DNA from: Asaia krungthepensis NRIC 0535 | GTDB lineage: Bacteria; Pseudomonadota; Alphaproteobacteria; Acetobacterales; Acetobacteraceae | Direction: 5' to 3' | NCBI RefSeq assembly: GCF_025995175.1 | Contig: NZ_BAPV01000010.1 | Coordinates: 1 to 64,000 of the forward strand | DNA: 64,000 nucleotides | Part shown: positions 36,227-45,371 of the stretch, in pieces | How the letters are laid out: each line of letters starts with the position of its first letter | Position numbering within the stretch: the first letter of the stretch is position 1 | Program-made: the position numbers and the translations under genes | The notes under the pieces: model-generated | Told to the model about the DNA's origin: nothing | Databases searched by the model: none | What the model saw: the letters and a program-made list of their open reading frames with translations, nothing else

Positions 36227-38317
36227 TCAGCGGTGGCCGTTCGTAAGTTCGTTTGCCAGATTTTCCTCGTTATAGACGAGTTTGAGGGCCGTGATGATGG
36301 CGCTCGTATCGGTAGCAACGGCGCGGTTATTGCTGATGTCGTAGTAGAGATCACCCGCGAGGCTCGGCAGGTTGCCGTCGAAAATGAGTCCGACCGCCTT
36401 GCCCTCACGGTTCAGCACCGGTGAGCCTGAATTGCCACCGACGATATCGTTGGTGGAGACGAAATCAAGATGGGTCGACAGGGGAAGGCGCGTCTTTGCG
36501 TCCAGCCAGCGCTTCGGCAGAGCAAAGGGCTCTGCCCCGGTCGCATGGCCATACATGCCTGCGAAATCGGTGAAGGGCGCAACATCGACGCCATTCTTGC
36601 GCCAGCCTTTAACCGTGCCGTAGGACAGGCGTGGCGAGAATGTCGCGTCAGGATAAAGAGCATCCAGACGCCCCTCGGCCTTGGCCTGAGCGAAACGCGC
36701 GCGCGCGATATCGCCCTGCGCCTTGTGCAAGGGGGCAGAAACCTCGTCGCGCATCTTGTCATGCAGCGCCGTGTAGCTTGGGTAGATCCGGCGCGCGAAC
36801 ACGACGAGCGGATCGGTAGAAGCCTTGATCGCCTGAAGACCGCCCTTCCAGAGAGCCAGACGCGCCGCAGGGTCGGAAAGCTTCGTACCTTTGATCAGGC
36901 TGGCCGCGAGGGCATCTGGCGCTTCCTTACCAAGAGTAAGACGAACCAGCGGATCGTCCGCTCCGGCAATCTGGCGCAGGCTGGTCAGGCTGAGCGCAAG
37001 AGAGGCCGTTTCGAGGTCCGGGTAGAAAGGTTCTTTGGCAGCGAGAGCCGTCTCGATTTCTCCGAGTTGGGCGTCATGATACCCCGCATGGCGCTTGGCA
37101 TCGGGCTTCTGACGCTCATGCGCGCCCTCTACCAGCGTCATGACGTTATCGAGGAACCCACGAAATACCATGCCGATAGCGAGATTGCGCGAGAAGAGAT
37201 CTTTCTCGAGCGCGATGGCCTTGTCGACGGTTCTGAAAGGCTGGCCGTAAGCCGCGCGTCGTGCTGGATCGGCGTCAATCCAGGCCTGAAGCGCGGTGTC
37301 TTCCTTCACACGGCGCGAGACGATATCGCCTGATTGCAGGGCAGCCTGCGTGCCGGAATAGGATTTGATCCCGTTCTGGATGGAGAAGAGCGCGTCCTCA
37401 GCCTGTTTCTCGTGTTCGGCGCTCTCTCGGCTGTACTGCCAGAGCATCCCCTCGCGCAGGGTCAGGGCAGAGATGATAGCCGGGTTGGCGACATCCCGCT
37501 GGAAGGCGAGAGCAGACGCGGGCAGACCGCGCTGCGTGCGCCCCGGATTGCCCGAGGTGAAGACCAGATCATCGGCTTTGGGGCCGTTGGGGTCGAATTG
37601 CAGGAACGGTGTACGGACCGGCTTGCCGCCCTCATAGACGCGCAGCATCGACAAATCGATATCGTAGCGAGGGTAGTCGAAATTATCCGGGTCCCCGCCG
37701 AAAAAGGCGATCCCCTGCTCGGGGGCCATCACGACGCGTACGTCCTTGTAACGGCGATACCGGTAGAGCGCTGTTTGGCCACCATGGTAGAGCGGCACCA
37801 TGTCGCAACGCCAGTGTTCGTCATCACCACCGATGCAGTCTTTGGTGAGCTTGCTCTCCACTTCCTGCAAGGCTGCGGAATAGGCAGCGCCCTGCTTGCC
37901 CCTGGTCGCCTCGGCGACAGGGTCGGAGACATCCTTCATGGTGTCCAGACGATCGAGCTCCATCCCGGGGCACTGACGCTCATCCGCAAGATCCCTGGTG
38001 TAAAACCCGTCGCGGAAATAATCATGATCCTTGTCAGACAAGGCAGCCAGACAGGAATTGGCGCAGTGATGGTTGGTCATTACCAGACCGTCGCCCGATA
38101 CGAAGGAGGCAGAGCAGCCTTCGGCCAGGCGCGCCGAGGATTGCACGACGTGCTGGATCCAGCGTGCATCGGGGGTGAATCCGTAGGCTTTCTGCAAAGC
38201 AGCCTTGGGGAGATGATCGAAAGTCCACATGCCTTCATCGGCATGAGCGGTACTGGCAAAGGCGAAAGCCCCCAGCAGGGCCGAGGAAAGCAGGAGAGAA
38301 GACCGGGCTTGAGACAT
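36227..38317 (-). CDS. S46-family dipeptidyl peptidase (DPP7/DPP11 type), exported
   Basis: 696 residues from the ATG that gives a signal peptide (LLLSSALLGAFAFASTAHA). Serine exopeptidase that removes dipeptides from peptide N-termini, acting in the periplasm. The chymotrypsin-type triad is visible: His in VMTNHHC (83/84), Asp in the segment FFGGDPDNFDYPRYD, and Ser630 in GGNSGSPV. Eighteen residues after the serine is Gly648 (FDGN); in the family a Gly at this place goes with hydrophobic P1 preference (DPP7) and an Arg with acidic P1 (DPP11). It would help the cell use peptides as nutrients. The upstream 49 codons in frame are excluded because they precede the signal peptide. Confidence 0.9.
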   Translation of the reverse strand: MSQARSSLLLSSALLGAFAFASTAHADEGMWTFDHLPKAALQKAYGFTPDARWIQHVVQSSARLAEGCSASFVSGDGLVMTNHHCANSCLAALSDKDHDYFRDGFYTRDLADERQCPGMELDRLDTMKDVSDPVAEATRGKQGAAYSAALQEVESKLTKDCIGGDDEHWRCDMVPLYHGGQTALYRYRRYKDVRVVMAPEQGIAFFGGDPDNFDYPRYDIDLSMLRVYEGGKPVRTPFLQFDPNGPKADDLVFTSGNPGRTQRGLPASALAFQRDVANPAIISALTLREGMLWQYSRESAEHEKQAEDALFSIQNGIKSYSGTQAALQSGDIVSRRVKEDTALQAWIDADPARRAAYGQPFRTVDKAIALEKDLFSRNLAIGMVFRGFLDNVMTLVEGAHERQKPDAKRHAGYHDAQLGEIETALAAKEPFYPDLETASLALSLTSLRQIAGADDPLVRLTLGKEAPDALAASLIKGTKLSDPAARLALWKGGLQAIKASTDPLVVFARRIYPSYTALHDKMRDEVSAPLHKAQGDIARARFAQAKAEGRLDALYPDATFSPRLSYGTVKGWRKNGVDVAPFTDFAGMYGHATGAEPFALPKRWLDAKTRLPLSTHLDFVSTNDIVGGNSGSPVLNREGKAVGLIFDGNLPSLAGDLYYDISNNRAVATDTSAIITALKLVYNEENLANELTNGHR

Positions 38318-39008
38318 GATACGGTTACTCGTCGCAATGATGATATAATGTATCAGTTCACAGGAGGCGTATTTTTGCAAATCCAAGCGGCAGCAATCCG
38401 CTCTCGGATCGTTCCGTTTCAGACACGATGACCTGATGTCGGAATCGATGCTCCGATAAGCCATCTGTGATCGGCATTCATGCCTCGAAGCATCCTAAAC
38501 GCCATGCGGCACCTGTCATAATCACACCAGGGCTCGCTGGGAACATGATGACAGTTTCATGACACCCCGCAAAATGGGAACGTCGCCTTGGCCCTGCATC
38601 TGGACGCAAATCGTCCGAACCGGCCTCATATAAAAAGAGTTTTACAAAGTAGTTACTTATAGATTCAAAAGCGGAACGGTATCGTTTCAGATACGATCAA
38701 GATAATTAGATTTTTTGAGCTCATTGAACTCATATGAAATACATATCATATGATTATATCTATTAAATATGAAAATTAATTCGAAACATCATAGATATAT
38801 CGCCCAAACGATTAATGAGCTCTACTATATAAATCATAGATCATGCCACATATCGATACACGGCGCGAACAGGTGGAAAAATACGCAGCAATACTCCCAT
38901 ATAAAACAGAAATGTTACGACATATTGCCATAAAATCTTAACTTTACTCCAACCCGATCGGTAACGCTTTTGCGACGCGTTACATCAAGACACGTGTCGG
39001 AGAGACCG
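38318..39008. promoter_or_regulatory. AT-rich divergent intergenic region
   Basis: About 690 bases with no gene. From about 38630 to 38950 it is strikingly AT-rich, unlike anything else in the window. It separates the divergent S46 peptidase and TonB receptor genes and must hold both promoters. Two similar 21-base sites are present: 38411-38431 and 38679-38699, sharing CGTTTCAGA and ACGAT (17 of 21 identical); the second has internal ATCGT/ACGAT symmetry. Confidence 0.5.
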
Positions 39009-41546
39009 GTGAAAAGACTTGCCCTGTTCCTCGTTGCAACGACTGCCTGCACGCCTTTCGTGAGCCGCGCTGCCGATGCCGCAAGCGCCGCCGAGGCGCA
39101 GGAAGTCGCGCAGAAAAAAGCTGACAAGACCACTGCCCTGACGAAGAAGAACAAATTCGTCAAAGGCTCGGATGACGCCGAGCAGGTGGTCGTGACCGGT
39201 ACGCGTGAGAGCCATGTCAAGGCCCGCCAGAGCATCAGCCCCGTTGTGGTCATCTCCTCCAAAACACTGGAGCGCTCTGGCGAATTGAACGTGGCCAATG
39301 CGCTCACACGCACCTATCCATCGATCACCATGAGCGCGCGCGGGTCGAACACCAATTCTCTGGTGTCGTCCATCCAGATGCGCGGGCTTGGGCCGAACGA
39401 GACTCTGGTTCTGGTCGATGGCAAGCGCCGTCACTCGACCGCCAATATCGTGCAGAAGCCGGGGCCGCAATTTGCCTCGTCAGGCGTCGATCTGAACATG
39501 CTGGCTGGCAACATGATCGACCATATCGAGGTGCTCGAAGATGGTGCCGCCGCCATGTATGGATCTGACGCCATCGCCGGTGTGGTGAATATCATCACCA
39601 AGAAAAAGGATCACGGGCTGACACTCAGCGGTCAGGGTGGTGCGAATGCGTATCTTGGCAGTGGCGAGCAATATCAGTTGGACGCCGATGGCGGGTTCAA
39701 ACTCGGCAAGGACGGGTATGTCCATCTGGGCGCCCAGTTCTATCAGACACAGCACGCCATTGCCTGGGGGCCTGATCATGCGCTGCTCGGCTACTGGCCT
39801 GCCGGTGCCGATACCAAGAATTATTTTGTGGGCGTCAAGCCTGGTTCCGAGAGCTGGCGCGGTCGTAAGACCGATTATCTGAGCACACCGAAGGAGACGC
39901 GCGAGACCTTTGCGCTTAATTTCGGCAAGCCGCTCGCGGCTGGCATCGAGCTCTACGGACAGGCCACGCTGGGCTATCGCCATGCTGAAATGCGCGCCTA
40001 TAAATATCCCTATATCGTGCCTGCAGCAGGCATCAGCGAACTCCGCCCCATTACGGGCGATGATGAACTGGATTACGCCGCCGAACTGGGCCTGAAGGGC
40101 GAAAACCTGTTCGGTTTCGACTGGAATCTCTCAACCGTGTATGGCGGCGATAATTCCCGCATCAGCATCCGCGACGTCATCAATCTGGGCGAACTCGCCC
40201 GCACAGGATACTCTCCCAGCAAGTTCTGGGACTACACCCAGAAGAACACGCAATGGACCAATAATCTCGATCTGCGTCGCGGGTTCAAAATCTGGTCCAT
40301 GCCGGTCAGCCTCGCCTTTGGCGGCGAGCATCGTCTGGATTCCTATCAGATCATCTCGGGCAATCCGGAATCCTATCTCGATGGTGGTCCGGTAGAGCAT
40401 GCCGGTATTCCGCCGCAATCGGCTGGCACATGGTATCGCAACATCTACTCGGCCTATGTGGACGCGACCTTCCGCCCCACACGCAAGCTCTCCATCGATG
40501 TGGCAGGCCGCTATGAATATTACACCGACACGGACAACACCGAAAACGGCAAGCTTTCCGCGCGCTATGACTTCACGAATCGTTTTGCGCTGCGCGGCAC
40601 CATCGCCAACGGGTTCCGTGCGCCGACGCTGCAGGAATCCCATTTCAGCCGTCTGAACATCTTCGCCGGTACGGGCAGTGTCGGCGGCCAGTTGCCAGTT
40701 GAATCGGCAGCCGCCCGCTCGCTGGGTGCTCAGGGCCTGAAGCCGGAACGTTCGGTCAATGCCAGTGCGGGCTTCACCATGGAGCCGGTGCATGGTCTGC
40801 ATGTCGAGGCCGATGTGTACCAGATTAATCTGCGTGACCGTATCGTGCAGGGTGGCACGGTGCGCGGCGCACAGGCGCTGGACGCCATCCGCTCCTTTGG
40901 TTTCGATGTCTCCCCCACGGCCACCAATGCGGCAGCCTCCTCAGCCTACTTCCTGTCGAACGGGGCCAGCACGCGCACACAGGGGCTGGATATCAAGGCC
41001 GATTATCTGGTGCATATGCACCAATACGGCAATCTGGCGCTGATGGCGGCCTTCAACCTCAACCGCACGCGTCTGCATCACAACGGCATCTCGACCATCG
41101 GCAAGCCATTGCTGAACGAGCAGACCATCGCCTACATCACCACTGCGACACCGCGCAGCAAGATCATCCTCAATGCCCTGTGGACGATCGGCAAATGGGA
41201 TGTGAATATCCGCCAGAGCCGCTATGGTGAAACCACCAATATGATGACCTATCAGGATTGGACCCCGGCCTCCGCCACATGCGCCAGTGGCGGTGCCCTG
41301 CGATATTCCAATTCCTGCTTCGGCCAGTTCAAGAATACCCCGCGCTGGCTGACCGACCTGGAGATCGGCTACAAGATCACCTCGCGCGTCCATGCCTCCA
41401 TCGGTGTGAACAACGTGTTCAATGTTCGCCCCCGTCGTCTTCCGGGCAATCTCGTCCCGGCGGGTGGCTCGATGTATGATCAGTTTTCCAACCAAGTCCC
41501 CTTTACCGGTGGCTATTATTTCGGTCGTGTCAGCGCCAGCCTCTGA
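39009..41546 (+). CDS. TonB-dependent outer-membrane receptor (845 aa)
   Basis: 845 residues from a GTG with GGAGA seven bases ahead, giving a signal peptide (KRLALFLVATTACTPFVSRAADA). A Lys/Ala-rich stretch precedes the TonB box region EQVVVTGTRESH; the plug has RTYPSITMSARGSN, MRGLGPNETLVLVDGKRRH, IEVLEDGAAAMYGSDAIAGV and VNIITKKK; the barrel ends GGYYFGRVSASL. Ligand unknown. Divergent from an exported dipeptidyl peptidase with shared upstream sites, so a peptide-related substrate is one possibility, but this is inference. A TTG start at 38970 is less likely. Confidence 0.88.
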   Translation: MKRLALFLVATTACTPFVSRAADAASAAEAQEVAQKKADKTTALTKKNKFVKGSDDAEQVVVTGTRESHVKARQSISPVVVISSKTLERSGELNVANALTRTYPSITMSARGSNTNSLVSSIQMRGLGPNETLVLVDGKRRHSTANIVQKPGPQFASSGVDLNMLAGNMIDHIEVLEDGAAAMYGSDAIAGVVNIITKKKDHGLTLSGQGGANAYLGSGEQYQLDADGGFKLGKDGYVHLGAQFYQTQHAIAWGPDHALLGYWPAGADTKNYFVGVKPGSESWRGRKTDYLSTPKETRETFALNFGKPLAAGIELYGQATLGYRHAEMRAYKYPYIVPAAGISELRPITGDDELDYAAELGLKGENLFGFDWNLSTVYGGDNSRISIRDVINLGELARTGYSPSKFWDYTQKNTQWTNNLDLRRGFKIWSMPVSLAFGGEHRLDSYQIISGNPESYLDGGPVEHAGIPPQSAGTWYRNIYSAYVDATFRPTRKLSIDVAGRYEYYTDTDNTENGKLSARYDFTNRFALRGTIANGFRAPTLQESHFSRLNIFAGTGSVGGQLPVESAAARSLGAQGLKPERSVNASAGFTMEPVHGLHVEADVYQINLRDRIVQGGTVRGAQALDAIRSFGFDVSPTATNAAASSAYFLSNGASTRTQGLDIKADYLVHMHQYGNLALMAAFNLNRTRLHHNGISTIGKPLLNEQTIAYITTATPRSKIILNALWTIGKWDVNIRQSRYGETTNMMTYQDWTPASATCASGGALRYSNSCFGQFKNTPRWLTDLEIGYKITSRVHASIGVNNVFNVRPRRLPGNLVPAGGSMYDQFSNQVPFTGGYYFGRVSASL

Positions 41547-41566
41547 CGCGGATGACAGGACAGGTG

Positions 41567-41599
41567 AAAAGCCGGGAGCGGAGACGCTTCCGGCTTTTT
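41567..41599 (+). terminator. Strong rho-independent terminator after the second TonB receptor
   Basis: AAAAGCCGGGAGCG and CGCTTCCGGCTTTT pair over 14 positions (one G-T) around loop GAGA, followed by TTTTT, 20 bases after the stop codon. Textbook form. Confidence 0.9.
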
Positions 41600-41891
41600 G
41601 TCCTTCAAGGTCGAGGCCTTCTCGATACGAGACACGCTTCTTGACCCATTCTGCCCGATTACACGCCCTGCCAGCGCCAGGATCGTGCGAAAACAATGCG
41701 AGACACCTGTATCTGCGCAAATACCGAGTCAGCGCACCGCCATGATCGCCTGATACATGGCGCCTGCCGGGCAGGACAATTGACAGCACCTTGCGTTCTC
41801 CCGATCCTTCGCGCCGGCAGAGCATTCTGCCCGACAGACACGAAGCGCGCGTCTCCGGCGAGACCGGGACCGCGAGAAAAGGAGCCATGCC
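41600..41891. other. Intergenic region upstream of the VOC gene
   Basis: About 290 bases with no gene supported. A small inverted repeat GGCAGA GCAT TCTGCC lies near 41816-41831. Promoter of the VOC gene expected here. Confidence 0.35.
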
Positions 41892-42272
41892 TTGTTCAGT
41901 CATATCACGATCGGCAGCAACAACCTTGAAGCCTCGAAGGCATTTTACGATGCCACGCTCGGCGCACTGGGCTGTCCGCCGGGAGCGATCGCGCCTCAGA
42001 ACCGCCTTTTCTATACGCATGACGGCGGCCGACTCATGATCACCACCCCCTTGAATGGCGAGGAAGCGACTGGCGCGAATGGCGGCACGATCGGCTTCAA
42101 GGCGCCCTCACCCGAGGCGGTCGACGCCTGGCACAAGGCTGGTGTGGCCCATGGTGGCACCGCCATTGAAAACCCGCCCGGCCCGCGTGACTCCGCCATC
42201 GGCACGCTCTATCTGGCCTATCTGCGTGACCCGTCGGGCAACAAGCTCTGCGCCCTCTATCACATGGGCTGA
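41892..42272 (+). CDS. VOC-superfamily protein (glyoxalase/bleomycin-resistance fold)
   Basis: 126 residues. Paired beta-alpha-beta-beta-beta modules: HITIGSNNLEASKAFYDATL at the start and YLAYLRDPSGNKLCALYH at the end, typical of the superfamily that includes glyoxalase I and resistance proteins. It begins with TTG, chosen because AAGGAG lies 8 bases ahead and no in-frame ATG is nearby. The last 13 bases overlap the end of the convergent RND pump gene. Substrate unknown. Confidence 0.82.
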   Translation: MFSHITIGSNNLEASKAFYDATLGALGCPPGAIAPQNRLFYTHDGGRLMITTPLNGEEATGANGGTIGFKAPSPEAVDAWHKAGVAHGGTAIENPPGPRDSAIGTLYLAYLRDPSGNKLCALYHMG

Positions 42273-45200
42273 CCGCCTGTATCCAGCCTCTTGGGCCCAT
42301 CCTCGTGGCTGAAGAACCGGGCGTAAAGCAGGGGCAGAACGAGAAGCGTCAGAAGGGTTGAGGTCATCAACCCTCCAATCACCACCGTCGCGAGGGGACG
42401 CTCGACCTCTGCCCCCGCACTGCCCGAAAACGCCATGGGGAAGAAACCGAGACTGGCTACTGAAGCCGTTGCCAGTACCGGCCTGAAACGTGACCGTGCT
42501 GCGGCGAAGGCCGCCTCGGCCGCGGCAAGGCCTGCCTCTCGATAGGTCCCGATCTGGCTTACCAGCACAACGCCATTCAGAATGGCAACCCCGAAAAGCG
42601 CGATGAACCCGATCCCCGCCGCGATGCTGAACGGCAGACCGCGCAGTGCGAGAGCGAAAACGCCCCCCGTTGCAGCAACCGGCAGATTGATGAACACCAG
42701 AAGGGCCGCGCGCGGTGACCCCAGTGCCAGAACGAGAAACATGAAGATCAGCACGAGCGCGATGGGCACCACGCGTGTCAGGCGGTTCATGGCAGAGTCG
42801 AGATTGCGAAACTGCCCCGCCCAGGCGAGGCGGTAGCCCGAAGGCAGGGTCATTTCTCGCGCGACCTTCTCCTGCGCGGCGGTCACAAAAGAGCGCACAT
42901 CGCGCCCGCGAACATTGGCCTGCACGATCACACGCCTGCGCAGGCTGTCGCGATCGATACGCGCCGTGCCCTGATCAATCGCGATATGAGTGACATCCTT
43001 GAGCAGCACCCAGCCTGTCCCGTCTTCGCGCCGAACCTGCAACCCGCCCAGCCGCGCGATCGAGGAGGTTGCCTCTTCACGAAATCGGATCTGGGTCGGT
43101 ATGAGCGCATTATCGACTATCACCGGGCGGCCGATATGCCCGCCCACCGCTTCGATGGTCCCCAGGATTTCAGGCACGCTGACACCCAGTCGCGCGGCAG
43201 CGTCACGATTGATGTCCACATGCAGGTAAGGCACAGCCCCCTCGCCCTGCTGGGCAACATCGGCGGCCCCCGGCACGGAAGCGATCACACCCACGAGCTT
43301 CGCACCGAGCCGATCGAGCATCGCCAGATCATCGCCGTAAATCGAGATGGCAAGCTGCGTCCGCACACCGGAAAGCAGATCATCCATGCGCATCTCGATC
43401 GGCTGCGTGAAGGAATAGGCTGAATCGGGCAGTTCATGGCTCAGCTTATCGCTCATGGCCCTGACGAGCCGGGCCTGCGTCATGCCCGACCGCCAGTCCC
43501 GACGAGGCTTGAGAAACACGAAACTATCCGTTTCGTTCGTCCCCATGGGATCGGTCGGGATCGCGGCGGTGCCCGTATTGCTCACCACCGTCTCGACTTC
43601 AGGGAAACTGCGCAACAGGCGCTCTTCTTCCGTGACAGATGCCAGAACGGTAGGCAGGGAGGCGCTCGGCAGGCGCATGGCATTGACCACCAGCGCGCCC
43701 TCCTCGAGCTGGGGCACGAATTCGCCGCCGAGCCGCGAGGCCAGCACGAGGGCGAGCAGGAAGATGCAGGCTGTGCCCATGAAAACGCTGCGGGTATGCG
43801 CAGCGCACCAATCCAAGGCGGGCTCATAACGCCGCCTGAGAAACTGGACGAAACGCGTTTCGCGATCCTGCGGCGCATTGCGCATCAGAAGCGCGGACAA
43901 AACCGGCACGACGATAAAGCCGTAAACGAGCGAGGTCAGCAGTCCCATGATGATGGTCTGCGCCATTGGCCTGAACATTCGCCCCTCAACTCCCTGAAGG
44001 GTGAGAATGGGCAGATAGACCATGATGATCACGAAGATGGCGAAGGTGACAGGACGCAGCACGACGCGCACCGTATGCACCGCCAGACTCTCCAGTCGCT
44101 CGTTAACGTCCCCGCCCACACCGGCGTTGGCACGCTCGACCATGAGATGCTCGACGACCACGAGTGAGCCATCGACGATCATGCCGAAATCGATAGCGCC
44201 AAGGCTCAACAGATTGGCCGATATGCCGAACACACGCATGCCGACGAATGCCATGACCAGTGAAACGGGGATGACCGAGATGATCACCAGAGCGGCGCGC
44301 CAGTTCCCGAGAACCACCAGAAGCGTCACGAACACCAGGATGGCCCCGAGTATGAGGTTTTCCTTAATGGTGTGAATCGTCTCGTCAGTCAGGGTGGCCC
44401 GGCTGTAAAATGGCCTGAGCGTCACGCCCGGCGGCAGGGTCTGGTTAATGGCGGGAAGCGCCTTGTCGATGGCAGCAAGGGTCGCGTTCGAGCTCGCTCC
44501 TTTCTGCATGAGCACGACGCCATTGACGATCTCGCCCTTGCCATCACGCGTGACGGCACCGAGGCGCAGCCTTGCCCCCAGCGCGACACTGCCCAGATCA
44601 CGCAGCCTGACCGCCACACCATTAGCCGTCATTTTGACAGGGATCGCGGCAAAATCGGCCAGTGAACCGACCATGGCGCGTCCGACCACCACCTGCTGCT
44701 CCGCCTGGTGGCTGATCCATCCCCCCCCTGAAGATGCATTATTGCTGTCGATCGCGGCCGAGATCTGGCCGAGCGACACGTCATGCGCGCGCATACGCGC
44801 CGGGTCCAGCGTGAGCGTATAGGTCTCCTCTGCGCCTCCATTGACGTTCACATCGGCCACACCCGGCACAAGGCGCAGCTGTGGCGCCACGGTCCAGGTC
44901 ATGAGGCGATTGAGGGCGATGGGCGAATAACGCCGGTCTCCCGCGATCTCGATTTGCATGATCTCGCCCATGCCCGTGGCGAGCGGCCCCATCGAGACAC
45001 TGACCGGCGCGGTGATGGACTCACGGGCTTTTTGCAGACGTTCCGTCACCCGGGTGCGGTCGAGATCCAGATCGGAATGATCGTCGAATTGCAGATAGAC
45101 CACCGAGACGCCGGTACGGGACACGGAGCGCAGATCAATCAGATCAGGCAGCCCGGTCAGGCTGGCTTCCAGCGGGAAGGTGATCTGCTTCTCGACCTCT

Positions 45201-45364
45201 TCGGTGGCCAAACCGGGAGAAGTGACCGAAACGAGCACCTGCTGCGGCGATATATCGGGCACGGGTTCGACCGGCAGATCCGGCACGACGAACAGTCCGG
45301 CCAGAACGAGAAACACGCACAGGCCCAGAACAGCCAGCTTGTTGGCTTGCAGGAAATCCCACAT
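42260..45364 (-). CDS. Heavy-metal RND efflux pump (CzcA/CusA type)
   Basis: 1034 residues, the inner-membrane proton-driven pump of a tripartite metal exporter. Twelve membrane helices; helix IV carries GAIDFGMIVDGSLVVVEH, with the Asp, Asp and Glu of the HME family in the DFG version seen in Zn/Co/Cd/Ni pumps rather than the Cu/Ag version. N-terminal porter block DLPVEPVPDISPQQV also fits. Eight bases separate it from the adaptor gene ahead. No outer-membrane factor is encoded here, so it must borrow one. Substrate metal inferred only. Confidence 0.9.
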   Translation of the reverse strand: MWDFLQANKLAVLGLCVFLVLAGLFVVPDLPVEPVPDISPQQVLVSVTSPGLATEEVEKQITFPLEASLTGLPDLIDLRSVSRTGVSVVYLQFDDHSDLDLDRTRVTERLQKARESITAPVSVSMGPLATGMGEIMQIEIAGDRRYSPIALNRLMTWTVAPQLRLVPGVADVNVNGGAEETYTLTLDPARMRAHDVSLGQISAAIDSNNASSGGGWISHQAEQQVVVGRAMVGSLADFAAIPVKMTANGVAVRLRDLGSVALGARLRLGAVTRDGKGEIVNGVVLMQKGASSNATLAAIDKALPAINQTLPPGVTLRPFYSRATLTDETIHTIKENLILGAILVFVTLLVVLGNWRAALVIISVIPVSLVMAFVGMRVFGISANLLSLGAIDFGMIVDGSLVVVEHLMVERANAGVGGDVNERLESLAVHTVRVVLRPVTFAIFVIIMVYLPILTLQGVEGRMFRPMAQTIIMGLLTSLVYGFIVVPVLSALLMRNAPQDRETRFVQFLRRRYEPALDWCAAHTRSVFMGTACIFLLALVLASRLGGEFVPQLEEGALVVNAMRLPSASLPTVLASVTEEERLLRSFPEVETVVSNTGTAAIPTDPMGTNETDSFVFLKPRRDWRSGMTQARLVRAMSDKLSHELPDSAYSFTQPIEMRMDDLLSGVRTQLAISIYGDDLAMLDRLGAKLVGVIASVPGAADVAQQGEGAVPYLHVDINRDAAARLGVSVPEILGTIEAVGGHIGRPVIVDNALIPTQIRFREEATSSIARLGGLQVRREDGTGWVLLKDVTHIAIDQGTARIDRDSLRRRVIVQANVRGRDVRSFVTAAQEKVAREMTLPSGYRLAWAGQFRNLDSAMNRLTRVVPIALVLIFMFLVLALGSPRAALLVFINLPVAATGGVFALALRGLPFSIAAGIGFIALFGVAILNGVVLVSQIGTYREAGLAAAEAAFAAARSRFRPVLATASVASLGFFPMAFSGSAGAEVERPLATVVIGGLMTSTLLTLLVLPLLYARFFSHEDGPKRLDTGGQPM

Positions 45365-45371
45365 GGCGGCG

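Noticed and set aside
36470-38431. Long plus-strand frames (287 and 365 codons) opposite the S46 peptidase
   Set aside because: They are antisense shadows: composition is rich in Arg, Gly and His, no motif is present, and the minus-strand frame has a signal peptide and complete catalytic triad.
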